Assembly (NCBI GenBank): GCA_016704305.1
Contig: JADJAL010000002.1
Location: forward strand, 248,001 to 312,000
Reading direction: 5' to 3'
Origin: Haliea sp.
GTDB taxonomy: Bacteria; Pseudomonadota; Gammaproteobacteria; Pseudomonadales; Halieaceae
DNA: 64,000 bases
Positions 45,955 through 54,337 of this stretch are shown here, in pieces (the stretch's first letter is position 1; each line of letters starts with the position of its first letter). The notes under the pieces are model-generated. The model had not been told where the DNA came from. It saw only the letters and a list, made by a program, of their open reading frames with translations, and searched no databases. The position numbers were made by a program, and so were the translations under genes.

Positions 45955-47256
45955 TTAAAAGTTTTGACCTGAACAGGTTTTTGTCACGGTGTTGAAGTTG
46001 CCGCAGGAGATCGGTGGCGTCCAATCGGCGATCGTATCCTTGCTGCCCGGCAGGAAATCCGACCATGCATCGCCTGGAATCAGTTCTTCAGTCTCTGACA
46101 CAACCAGGAACTGGCCATCTTCCTGAATCTCGCCAATCAGCACTGGCTTGGACAAATGGTGGTTGCTACCCATGACCGCCATGCCGCCTGTGAGGTTATT
46201 GACCGACAATCCGATCATAGCCGCTCCGACTGCGTCAGGGTCGGTGGTGCCGGCTTTCTTGACTGCTTCAACCCACATTCTGAAGCCAATGTAAGTCGCT
46301 TCCATCGGGTCATTGGTCACGCGCTTGTCGTCACCCGTAAAGGTGTGCCAGCGTGCAATGAATTCCGCGTTCTTGGGATCCTCTACGCTCTGGAAGTAAT
46401 TCCACGCAGCGAGGTGTCCGACCAGCGCGGAGGTATCCATGCCCGACAGCTCTTCCTCGCCGACCGAGAACGCGACCACCGGGATGTCTTCCGCCGACAT
46501 GCCCTGGTTACCCAACTCTTTGTAGAAAGGAATATTGGCGTCGCCATTGATGGTGGACACCACGCCGGTTTTCTTGCCCTTGCCACCGAAGGTTTTGATC
46601 TCCGCGACGATGCTCTGCCAATCTGAATGGCCGAACGGCGTGTAGTTGATCATGATGTCTTCTTCCTTGACACCCTTCGCTTTCAGGTACGCTTCGAGGA
46701 TCTTGTTGGTGGTGCGCGGGTAGACGTAATCAGTGCCCGCCAGAACCCAGCGCTCGACGCCGAGATCGTTCATCAGGTAATCCACTGCGGGAATCGCCTG
46801 TTGATTGGGCGCCGCTCCGGTGTAAAACACATTCTTGGAGGACTCTTCGCCTTCGTACTGCACCGGATAGAACAGCAGGCCGTTGAGTTCTTCAATCACT
46901 GGCAACACCGATTTACGCGACACTGAGGTCCAGCAGCCAAAAATCACGTCCACCTTGTCCTTGGAGATCAGCTCCCTGGCCTTTTCCGCGAACAGTGGCC
47001 AGTTCGACATGGGGTCGACAACCACGGCTTCCAGCTGCCTGCCTAACAGCCCGCCCGCCGCATTTTGTTCCGCGACCATCATCAACACCGTGTCTTTCAA
47101 CGTGGTTTCGCTGATAGCCATCGTGCCGGACAGCGAGTGCAGTACGCCGACCTTGATAGGCGGTTCTGCTGCACTGGCCGGGTTGATGCCGAGCAGCGCA
47201 GCGCCGATCAGCGCTGCGCCTGTTGCAGCGCGTTTGAACTTTTTCAACATAGTCAT
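45955..47256 (-). CDS. urtA: Urea ABC transporter substrate-binding protein UrtA
   Basis: The 433-residue periplasmic binding protein has a signal peptide ending PASAAE and the Leu/Ile/Val-type lobe start IKVGVLHSLSGTMAISE. UrtA-specific blocks are VDVIFGCWTSVSRKSVLPVIEE, LLFYPVQYEGEE, FYTGAAPNQQAIPAVDYLM and FLPGSKDTIADWTPP. It binds urea (or short amides) and delivers it to UrtBC. It follows the porin gene by 48 bases. Confidence 0.95.
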   Translation of the reverse strand: MTMLKKFKRAATGAALIGAALLGINPASAAEPPIKVGVLHSLSGTMAISETTLKDTVLMMVAEQNAAGGLLGRQLEAVVVDPMSNWPLFAEKARELISKDKVDVIFGCWTSVSRKSVLPVIEELNGLLFYPVQYEGEESSKNVFYTGAAPNQQAIPAVDYLMNDLGVERWVLAGTDYVYPRTTNKILEAYLKAKGVKEEDIMINYTPFGHSDWQSIVAEIKTFGGKGKKTGVVSTINGDANIPFYKELGNQGMSAEDIPVVAFSVGEEELSGMDTSALVGHLAAWNYFQSVEDPKNAEFIARWHTFTGDDKRVTNDPMEATYIGFRMWVEAVKKAGTTDPDAVGAAMIGLSVNNLTGGMAVMGSNHHLSKPVLIGEIQEDGQFLVVSETEELIPGDAWSDFLPGSKDTIADWTPPISCGNFNTVTKTCSGQNF

Positions 47257-47304
47257 ATGAAATATCCCTGATGAATGTGTAGGAAGATGAATGATTAGGA
47301 GAAA

Positions 47305-48489
47305 TCAGAGCTGCAATTGCACGCCGACGCTGATGGCGTTGACGTTTTCACCCGACGCGCTAGGTGTGTAGTTCAAGCCCTTGGTGGCGATATCGCCGTA
47401 GTCATAGAACAGAGCGACGCGCGCATTGTGTCCGTCGATGATGTAGTTGATGCCGACCTCATAGTTGTCGCGATCTTCGCTGTAGTCGGGGTCGTTCTTG
47501 GTGTAGCTGACGTAGGGCTGCAGTTGTCCGATGCCGATCTCCTGCGGGAACAGGAAGAGCAGTGTCGCCATGCCCGCCTCGCCGCTAAACAGACAGAAGC
47601 AGTCTGGCGATGCCAGTGCGGCGTCGTTCAGGTCAGTGTCGAAATCCTTGTACTCGGCCTCGAACGTCAACACGCCGGCGCCCTCGAACACGGTCTCCGA
47701 CAACAGGTCGATGGTCCACCCGGTAAAGTCAGCGGGATCGGCCTCGGTACCCGCGCCGTCCTGCTGCGACTGGATCGCCGCCGCGACCGTGAAGATATCG
47801 CCGGCCTTACCGAAGTAGGTACTGCTCGTGTAGTAACCGGGGTTGCTCTCCACATTGAGGAAGTTGTAGGCCAACCGGGCGCCGTACAGCAGGTCATCGC
47901 CCTGGTTTGCTCCGTCCTGCAGGCCGTTAAAGGTGCCGGCAACGTACGTGAAGCGCTTTTCCGCGCCCAGTCCGCCCCAGATATTCAAACCATTGTCGCG
48001 ACCATAGACACCGGCGCCACCGCTGCCGAATTTCACACTGTAATCAGAGGGGAAAAACGGCGTCTTGTTGAAGGAATAGGTGTTGGCGTAGTACGGTCCG
48101 CTCATCTCCGCGCGATCAGCTGGCACCAGCAATCGACCAGCCCAGATATTGAACTCGGGCATAAAATCAAACTTGACGATGCCGTCGAGGATGTCGTAAT
48201 CCTCAAGGTCCGAGCCGCAGAACGTACACTCGGTGTTCAGCTCAATTTTGATAATGTCCGTAATCTGGCCATTGATATAGACCCGCGCGCTGTCCAGGTT
48301 GAAATTGTTGTTGCGATCTTCACCATTGGGCGCCGCGTCTTCCTGAGAGACAAAGCTTCCACGTGTGCCCACGCCTACACTGATCCACTTGGTATCGTCA
48401 ATTTCCAGTTTCTTGCTGGCGATGGCCAGCGGCGACATCCCCAATGTCGCGAGCACCAGCGCATGCCCTACCAGTTTTTTGTGATTCAT
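47305..48489 (-). CDS. Outer-membrane porin of the urea operon
   Basis: The protein is about 394 residues. Start ATG 48489 has an AGGGGAA site; the longer frame upstream is promoter sequence. Signal peptide MNHKKLVGHALVLATLGMSPLAIASKK is followed by a beta-barrel with many aromatic strand ends (VGVGTRGSFV, WAGRLLVPADRAEMSGPYYANTYSF) and the terminal AISVGVQLQL. It resembles OprO/OprP-type porins. As first gene before urtA it probably admits urea or short amides across the outer membrane, comparable in role to FmdC-type porins; this is inference from position. A Cys pair (CTFC) in the barrel is unusual. Confidence 0.82.
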   Translation of the reverse strand: MNHKKLVGHALVLATLGMSPLAIASKKLEIDDTKWISVGVGTRGSFVSQEDAAPNGEDRNNNFNLDSARVYINGQITDIIKIELNTECTFCGSDLEDYDILDGIVKFDFMPEFNIWAGRLLVPADRAEMSGPYYANTYSFNKTPFFPSDYSVKFGSGGAGVYGRDNGLNIWGGLGAEKRFTYVAGTFNGLQDGANQGDDLLYGARLAYNFLNVESNPGYYTSSTYFGKAGDIFTVAAAIQSQQDGAGTEADPADFTGWTIDLLSETVFEGAGVLTFEAEYKDFDTDLNDAALASPDCFCLFSGEAGMATLLFLFPQEIGIGQLQPYVSYTKNDPDYSEDRDNYEVGINYIIDGHNARVALFYDYGDIATKGLNYTPSASGENVNAISVGVQLQL

Positions 48490-48856
48490 GTTTCTCGTTT
48501 CCCCTAAGTGAGCACAATACTGCGTGCAAATTGATCCCGGTCTTTGAAGCCAAGGCTGCTTCGCGCAGAGCATCGCAAGTAGTATGCCAACAGGTTGATT
48601 TTGCTTTTTGATGCTGTAAAAACAGTGCTTTCGGCGCTTGCGAGTAGCCAACGCTTACATTCGTGGGACCCGAGCCTGCACTTGCATCGTGCGTGCCAAC
48701 GAAAATTGCGCACCAAAAATGACACTTCCGTGACACGAGAATGTTGTGACAACCTGGTGCAGGGAAATTTTTACTGACGCATGATTTTCTCCCTGTTACC
48801 CTACAGGCCGTTTCATCCGGCGACATCACGCTGCCCTCTTCTTCGGTTCTGAATTC
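48490..48856. other. Divergent control region between the urea-uptake and urease operons
   Basis: The 367-base region carries a sigma-54-type promoter toward the porin gene and two possible NtrC half-sites (GCACCA at 48710 and TGGTGC at 48755). I did not identify an equally good promoter toward ureD. Confidence 0.6.
48682..48698 (-). promoter_or_regulatory. Sigma-54 (RpoN)-type promoter toward porin-urtABCDE
   Basis: On the minus strand the sequence TGGCACGCACGATGCAA has GG and GC dinucleotides separated by exactly 10 bases, as in the -24/-12 consensus TGGCACG-N4-TTGC, with a single mismatch in TTGC. It lies about 190 bases before the porin start. RpoN/NtrC control of urea genes under nitrogen limitation is well established in other proteobacteria. 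Confidence 0.7.
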
Positions 48857-49714
48857 ATGAATACAGCGGTCGCCGCAAAGCAGGGCTGGCAAGCATTACT
48901 GCAATTGCATTACGGTCTGCGCGCGGACAGGACGCGATTGATTTCCAAACAGCAGCGCGGGCCACTGACGCTGCAACGCGCGTTTTATCCTGAAGGGCGT
49001 ACCTGCCACAGCTATATCCTGCATCCGCCGGGCGGGGTGGTGGGCGGCGATTCGCTTGCCATCGACATTCACACGGAAGCGGGTGCGCACTGCCTGTTGA
49101 CGAATCCCGGCGCGACCAAGTTCTACCGTGCCGCAGCGCAGCGACGCGCCAGCGCGACCCAGCACATTGCCGTGGCCACGGGAGCCATCGTTGAATGGCT
49201 GCCGCAACAGAACATTTTTTTCCCCGGTGCCAACGTGGAAGTCGCCACTACTATTGATATTGCGCACGGGGGCAAATACATCGGTTGGGAAATCAATTGC
49301 CTCGGCCGCCCCGCCAATGGTGAAACGTTCAACTGCGGCAGCCTGCGCGCTACGACGCATGTGCGCGTCGATGGCGAGTTGCGCCTCGCAGAGCGTTTGC
49401 ACGTCAGCGACGAACAGGCACTGGGTGCCGCCACCGGCATGCGCGGCCTGCCGCTGCAGGGCTGCATGATTGCGGCGCCATGCAACGGTGAGCAGCGAGC
49501 CCTGTTGGAACAGATATTGCAGACACAAACCGAGACACCGGAGGGAGAGTACCCTTACCCGATTGGCCTGACGCTGGTGGACGAAATATTGGTGGTCCGC
49601 GCACTGGGCGAGCAGTCCGAGACACTGCAAGCACTGTTCACGCGGTTATGGGTGGCGTTGCGAGAACAATGGCTGGATAAACCCGCGTGCATCCCGCGCA
49701 TCTGGTCAACCTGA
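48857..49714 (+). CDS. ureD: Urease accessory protein UreD
   Basis: The 285-residue UreD/UreH protein is the scaffold that binds apo-urease and, with UreF and UreG, delivers nickel. Motifs are GPLTLQRAFYPEG, SYILHPPGGVVGGDSL, LLTNPGATKFYR, EWLPQQNIFFPGANVE and LGRPANGE. It is the first gene of the rightward operon in the usual DABC order. The length is normal. Confidence 0.94.
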   Translation: MNTAVAAKQGWQALLQLHYGLRADRTRLISKQQRGPLTLQRAFYPEGRTCHSYILHPPGGVVGGDSLAIDIHTEAGAHCLLTNPGATKFYRAAAQRRASATQHIAVATGAIVEWLPQQNIFFPGANVEVATTIDIAHGGKYIGWEINCLGRPANGETFNCGSLRATTHVRVDGELRLAERLHVSDEQALGAATGMRGLPLQGCMIAAPCNGEQRALLEQILQTQTETPEGEYPYPIGLTLVDEILVVRALGEQSETLQALFTRLWVALREQWLDKPACIPRIWST

Positions 49715-49767
49715 GCAACCAGGGAACCGGTCGAAAAAAACTGACGAGAATACAGTCGAGAGAAAAA

Positions 49768-50070
49768 ATGGAATTAACACCCAGGGAAAAAGACAAACTG
49801 CTGTTGTTTACTGCCGCACTGCTGGCGGAGCGGCGCAAGGCGCGCGGCCTGCAACTGAATTATCCCGAGGCGGTGGCCTATATCAGCGGCGCCATCCTTG
49901 AGGGCGCGCGCGACGGGCGCACCGTCGCCGAGTTGATGGACTACGGGCGCACCCTGCTCAGCGCCGCCGATGTGATGCCCGGCGTGGCGGAGATGATCCA
50001 CGACGTGCAGGTGGAGGCAACCTTTCCGGACGGCACCAAACTGGTCACCGTCCACGATCCCATTGTCTAG
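49768..50070 (+). CDS. ureA: Urease gamma subunit
   Basis: The 100-residue protein is a standard UreA: MELTPREKDKLLLFTAALLAERR, GLQLNYPEAVAYISGAILEGARDG and DGTKLVTVHDPIV. The ATG at 49768 is chosen to match the family N-terminus; the frame is open further upstream. It forms the (UreABC)3 apoenzyme with UreB and UreC. Confidence 0.96.
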   Translation: MELTPREKDKLLLFTAALLAERRKARGLQLNYPEAVAYISGAILEGARDGRTVAELMDYGRTLLSAADVMPGVAEMIHDVQVEATFPDGTKLVTVHDPIV

Positions 50071-50079
50071 GAGCCGCTT

Positions 50080-50385
50080 ATGATACCCGGAGAATTGCGC
50101 GTCGCCGCAGGCGACATCGAGCTGAACGCGGGGCGTAACACGCTCACGGTCACCGTCGCCAACACGGGTGATCGCCCGGTGCAGATCGGCTCGCACTACC
50201 ATTTTTATGAGGTGAATGACGCGCTGGTGTTTGCGCGCGAGCAGGCGCGCGGTTATCGCCTCAATATCGCCTCCGGCACCGCCGTGCGCTTTGAGCCGGG
50301 CCAGCAGCGCACCGTGGAACTGGTGGAGTATGCCGGCACGCGCGAGGTGTACGGGTTCCAGGGCAAAGTCATGGGCAAGTTGTAG
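50080..50385 (+). CDS. ureB: Urease beta subunit
   Basis: The 101-residue UreB has MIPGELRVAAGDIELNAGR, VQIGSHYHFYEVN, RLNIASGTAVRFEPGQQRTVELVEYAG and the terminal GFQGKVMGKL. An AGGAG site precedes it. It sits 9 bases after ureA. Confidence 0.96.
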   Translation: MIPGELRVAAGDIELNAGRNTLTVTVANTGDRPVQIGSHYHFYEVNDALVFAREQARGYRLNIASGTAVRFEPGQQRTVELVEYAGTREVYGFQGKVMGKL

Positions 50386-50397
50386 GAGATAGTCACA

Positions 50398-52101
50398 GTG
50401 GCAAAAATTTCCAGGCAGGCGTACGCCGAAATGTTCGGGCCCACCACGGGCGACAGGTTGCGCCTGGCCGATACAGAACTGTGGCTGGAGGTGGAGAGCG
50501 ATTTCACCGTCTATGGCGACGAGGTGAAGTTTGGCGGCGGCAAGGTGATACGCGACGGCATGGGGCAAAGCCAGCGGCCGAGTCGCGACACCGCCGACCT
50601 TGTCATCACCAATGCCGTGATCCTCGACCACTGGGGCATCGTCAAGGCTGATGTGGCGATCAAGGGCGGCCGCATCGCCGGCATCGGCAAGGCGGGCAAT
50701 CCGGATACGCAACCCAATGTCGACATCATCATTGGCGCGGGCACCGAGGTACTCGCTGGCGAGGGCATGCTACTCACGGCCGGCGGCATCGATTCCCACA
50801 TACACTTTATATGCCCCCAACAAATCGACGAAGCGCTGATGTCCGGCGTGACCACGATGCTCGGCGGCGGCACCGGGCCGGCCACCGGCACTAACGCCAC
50901 CACCTGTACACCCGGGCCTTGGAATATTCACCGCATGCTGGAAGCGGTCGACGGGTTGCCGATGAATATCGGCCTGCTGGGCAAGGGCAACGCCAGCCTG
51001 GCGGAACCGCTGCGCGAACAGGTCGCGGCGGGCGCGATCGGCCTGAAGCTGCACGAGGACTGGGGCACGACACCGGCGGCAATCGACCAGTGCCTGCGCG
51101 TGGCCGATGAGACCGACGTGCAGGTAGCCATCCACACCGACACCCTGAACGAATCAGGCTTTGTCGAGGCCACGCTCGCAGCGATCGCCGGCCGGACCAT
51201 CCACACCTACCACACCGAGGGCGCCGGCGGCGGGCATGCCCCGGATATCATCAAGGCGGCGGGCGAGCTGAACATCCTGCCCTCCTCCACCAACCCCACC
51301 CGCCCCTACACGGTGAATACCGTGGACGAGCACCTGGACATGTTGATGGTCTGCCACCACCTGGACCCCAACATCGCCGAGGACGTTGCATTCGCCGAAT
51401 CGCGCATTCGCCGCGAGACCATCGCGGCGGAGGACATCCTGCACGACCTCGGCGCGTTCTCGATGATTGCCTCGGATTCGCAGGCGATGGGGCGCGTCGG
51501 CGAGGTGATCATTCGCACCTGGCAGACGGCGCACAAAATGAAAGTGCAGCGCGGCGCGCTGGCCGGGGACAGCAGCGCCAACGACAACGAGCGCATCAAG
51601 CGCTATATCGCCAAATACACCATCAACCCCGCGATAGCACACGGCATTGCACACGAGGTAGGCTCAATCGCGGTCGGCAAACTGGCCGATCTTGTGTTGT
51701 GGAAGCCGGCGTTTTTTGCCGCCAAGCCCGCTGTCATTGTAAAGGGCGGCCTGATAGCGGCGGCACCGATGGGCGACCCCAATGCCTCGATCCCGACGCC
51801 ACAGCCAGTGCACTATCGCGCGATGTTTGGAGCACTCGGCAAAGCCTGCCACAGCACGTCGATGACTTTTCTGTCGCAGGCAGCGGTTGCGAACGACGTC
51901 GCCGGCCAGCTCGGTTTACAGAGCCTGATTGGCACTGTGAAAGGCTGCCGCACGATCAACAAAAACGACATGGTGCGCAACAGTTACCAGCCGCTGATCG
52001 AAGTCGATTCACAGACCTACGAAGTGCGCGCCGATGGCCTGCTGCTGGTGTGTGAACCGGCGGTAGAATTGCCGCTGGCGCAACGCTACTTCCTGTTTTG
52101 A
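50398..52101 (+). CDS. ureC: Urease alpha (catalytic) subunit
   Basis: The 567-residue nickel amidohydrolase converts urea to ammonia and carbamate. Active-site features are all present: nickel-binding HIHFICPQ, the carbamylated Lys in GLKLHEDWG, HTDTLNESGF, HTYHTEGAGGGHAPD, and the mobile flap MVCHHLDPNIAEDVAFAESRIR with its catalytic His. The start is GTG (MAKISRQAYAEMFGPTTGD). It is complete and intact, unlike several neighbours. Confidence 0.97.
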   Translation: MAKISRQAYAEMFGPTTGDRLRLADTELWLEVESDFTVYGDEVKFGGGKVIRDGMGQSQRPSRDTADLVITNAVILDHWGIVKADVAIKGGRIAGIGKAGNPDTQPNVDIIIGAGTEVLAGEGMLLTAGGIDSHIHFICPQQIDEALMSGVTTMLGGGTGPATGTNATTCTPGPWNIHRMLEAVDGLPMNIGLLGKGNASLAEPLREQVAAGAIGLKLHEDWGTTPAAIDQCLRVADETDVQVAIHTDTLNESGFVEATLAAIAGRTIHTYHTEGAGGGHAPDIIKAAGELNILPSSTNPTRPYTVNTVDEHLDMLMVCHHLDPNIAEDVAFAESRIRRETIAAEDILHDLGAFSMIASDSQAMGRVGEVIIRTWQTAHKMKVQRGALAGDSSANDNERIKRYIAKYTINPAIAHGIAHEVGSIAVGKLADLVLWKPAFFAAKPAVIVKGGLIAAAPMGDPNASIPTPQPVHYRAMFGALGKACHSTSMTFLSQAAVANDVAGQLGLQSLIGTVKGCRTINKNDMVRNSYQPLIEVDSQTYEVRADGLLLVCEPAVELPLAQRYFLF

Positions 52102-52111
52102 GGCGCACGCA

Positions 52112-52639
52112 ATGATACGCATTGAACAACGCCTGCACTGTTCACAGCTACACGGCGCGCATACGCACAGCGCAACGCTCAGCCTGCCGATCGACCAGCG
52201 CGTCAAAAGTCGTTTGAAAGTCACACTGGATGACGGGCGTGAAGCGGGCCTGTTTCTGCCGCGCGGAGAAATCCTGCGCGGCGGTGACCTGTTGCAAAGC
52301 ACCGAGGGCCTGGTGATACAGGTGCAGGCCGCCGCCGAAACGGTATCTACCGTACACAGCGACAACGCGCTGGCTCTGGCCCGCGCCTGCTACCACCTGG
52401 GCAATCGCCACGTTCCTTTGCAAATCACCGCCGACTGGGTGCGCTACCAGCATGATCATGTGCTGGACGACATGGTGCGTGGGCTTGGCCTTACCGTAGC
52501 GGTAGAGCAGGCACCGTTTGAACCCGAGGCGGGAGCGTATAAACACGGGCATGGCCACACACAGCCACAAGACCATGATCACGACCATCATCACGAGCAT
52601 CACCACGAGCAGGATGACCACCTGCAACACGAGCATTGA
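52112..52639 (+). CDS. ureE: Urease accessory nickel metallochaperone UreE
   Basis: The 175-residue UreE starts MIRIEQRLHCSQ. It has the RVKSRLKVTLDDGREAGLFLPRG domain, the YHLGNRHVPLQI metal-site block, and a long C-terminal His/Asp-rich tail (about 20 His in the last 40 residues) that stores nickel. It follows ureC by 10 bases. Confidence 0.94.
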   Translation: MIRIEQRLHCSQLHGAHTHSATLSLPIDQRVKSRLKVTLDDGREAGLFLPRGEILRGGDLLQSTEGLVIQVQAAAETVSTVHSDNALALARACYHLGNRHVPLQITADWVRYQHDHVLDDMVRGLGLTVAVEQAPFEPEAGAYKHGHGHTQPQDHDHDHHHEHHHEQDDHLQHEH

Positions 52640-52682
52640 TCGCAACCTCGACTGATATTGCGTCTGATACAAGGAGACCACC

Positions 52683-52904
52683 ATGCAGACAAGACCTCTA
52701 ACACTCATCACCACCGCCTCCGCACTGGCCGCCTCCTCGCTGGCGCACGCGCACGGCAGCGGGAGTGCGGATTCCAGCGTGTACCACTACCTCAGCAGCC
52801 CGGACCATGTCATCGGTTTCGTGGTGTTGGGTGTAGTCGCGCTGGCGCTGGCACTTCAACTGTTGCGCAAAGCCAGCGCGGTGGTACAGCGGGTCAAGCG
52901 CTAG
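52683..52904 (+). CDS. Small exported membrane protein between ureE and ureF
   Basis: The 73-residue protein has a signal-like N-terminus (LTLITTASALAASSLAHA), a short His-containing linker (HAHGSG), a YHYLSSPDHVIGF motif, then one transmembrane helix (VVLGVVALALALQLL) and a basic tail. The PDH motif before a helix recalls the HPLxGxDH nickel-site region of HupE/UreJ permeases, but the protein is far shorter. An AAGGAG site precedes ATG 52683, and ureF starts 2 bases after its stop. A role in nickel handling is a guess from position. Confidence 0.65.
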   Translation: MQTRPLTLITTASALAASSLAHAHGSGSADSSVYHYLSSPDHVIGFVVLGVVALALALQLLRKASAVVQRVKR

Positions 52905-52906
52905 CC

Positions 52907-53572
52907 GTGCTGCGCGACCTGCGCTTGTACCAGCTGATCAGCCCGGCGTTACCGATCGGCGGTTTTACCTATTCGCAGGGACTCGAATGGGCCGTTGAGG
53001 CACGGTGGGTGCATGACAACATCACCTTTGCTGCGTGGCTGGACAGCCTGCTCGCGCACAGCATCGCGACGTTGGATCTGCCGATACTACTGCGCCTGCA
53101 CAAGGCCTGCGAACAGGCGGATTGGCCGCATTTCAAACTCTGGTGCAACTACCTGCTCGCGAGCCGGGAGACCATGGAGCTGCGCAAGGAGGAACGCCAA
53201 CGCGGCGCGGCGCTGTTGAAGTTGCTGCCCGATCTCGGCATAGCAATTCCTCCCGGCCAGCGCGAGTCGTTTGCAGCAACACAGCTCGCCGGCATGGCAC
53301 TCGCCGCCACGCAATGGGAAATTTCGGCGGAGAAAACCTGCAGCGGATACGCCTGGAGCTGGCTGGAGAGCACCGTGATGGCCGGCGTGAAGCTGATTCC
53401 ACTGGGCCAGACGCAGGGCCAGCAATTGACGCTTAAGCTGGCGGAGAAAATACCCGGGGCCGTCTCCGCTGCCAGAGCGGTCATCGACAGTGAGATCGGC
53501 AGCTCGTCGGCGGCCCAGGCGATCGCCAGCAGTCGGCACGAAACCCAATACACCCGTCTGTTTCGCTCCTAG
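52907..53572 (+). CDS. ureF: Urease accessory protein UreF
   Basis: This is a 221-residue UreF. The GTG at 52907 gives MLRDLRLYQLISPALPIGGFTYSQGLEWAVE, the usual N-terminus; the frame extends upstream through the small gene. LASRETMELRKEERQRG and the final SSRHETQYTRLFRS are diagnostic. UreF binds UreD and regulates the UreG GTPase during nickel loading. Confidence 0.93.
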   Translation: MLRDLRLYQLISPALPIGGFTYSQGLEWAVEARWVHDNITFAAWLDSLLAHSIATLDLPILLRLHKACEQADWPHFKLWCNYLLASRETMELRKEERQRGAALLKLLPDLGIAIPPGQRESFAATQLAGMALAATQWEISAEKTCSGYAWSWLESTVMAGVKLIPLGQTQGQQLTLKLAEKIPGAVSAARAVIDSEIGSSSAAQAIASSRHETQYTRLFRS

Positions 53573-53600
53573 CGACACGGACCTGACAGGACACCACTTT

Positions 53601-54296
53601 ATGCGCAACCAACACGCTACATCGCAAATTCGCCCACGGCATATCGGCCCGCTGCGTATCGGCGTCGGCGGCCCGGTGGGCTCCGGCAAAACGGCGCTGC
53701 TGGAACTGCTCTGCAAGGCGATGCGCGACACCTACAATATCGCCGTGGTCACCAACGACATCTACACGCAGGAGGATGCGATCATCCTCACGCGCGCCGA
53801 GGCACTGGCAGCGGATCGCATTATCGGTGTCGAGACCGGCGGCTGTCCGCACACCGCGATTCGCGAGGATGCCTCGATGAACCTGGCGGCAGTGGATGAG
53901 CTCACGCAGCGCCACGAGAACCTGGACATCGTGTTCATCGAGAGCGGCGGCGACAACCTGAGCGCAACCTTCAGCCCGGAACTCGCCGACCTTACCATCT
54001 ATGTCATCTGTGTCGCCGAGGGCGAGAAGATTCCGCGCAAGGGCGGGCCGGGCATCACCAAATCCGACCTGCTGGTGATCAACAAGATCGACCTGGCGCC
54101 ATACGTGGGCGCGGATCTCGCGGTAATGGAAAGCGATACACGCCGCATGCGCCCCAACTCGCCTTACGTATTCACCAACCTGAAAGAAAAGCACGGGCTG
54201 CAGGTGATCGTGGATTTCATCGTCGACAGGGGCATGCTGGAGGCAGCGACACTGGTTGAGCCGGTGCTGGTGTCAGATCGCCTGACCAACCCGTGA
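53601..54296 (+). CDS. ureG: Urease accessory GTPase UreG
   Basis: The 231-residue SIMIBI GTPase has P-loop GGPVGSGKTALLE, switch block VTNDIYTQEDAIIL, the CPH metal motif in VETGGCPHTAIREDAS, VFIESGGDNLSATF and the NKIDLAP base-recognition motif. The ATG at 53601 is chosen; the frame is open upstream. It is the last gene of the urease operon. Confidence 0.95.
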   Translation: MRNQHATSQIRPRHIGPLRIGVGGPVGSGKTALLELLCKAMRDTYNIAVVTNDIYTQEDAIILTRAEALAADRIIGVETGGCPHTAIREDASMNLAAVDELTQRHENLDIVFIESGGDNLSATFSPELADLTIYVICVAEGEKIPRKGGPGITKSDLLVINKIDLAPYVGADLAVMESDTRRMRPNSPYVFTNLKEKHGLQVIVDFIVDRGMLEAATLVEPVLVSDRLTNP

Positions 54297-54337
54297 CGGC
54301 GTTGGTGCCAGGCCGCAAAGCAGTGACTTTCACGTTA

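Noticed and set aside
47317..48507. 396-codon open frame on the plus strand
   Set aside because: Mirror of the porin gene; Val/Asp/Ala-biased with no signal or domain.
49774..50712. 312-codon minus-strand frame
   Set aside because: Antisense to ureA, ureB and the start of ureC, which are certain.
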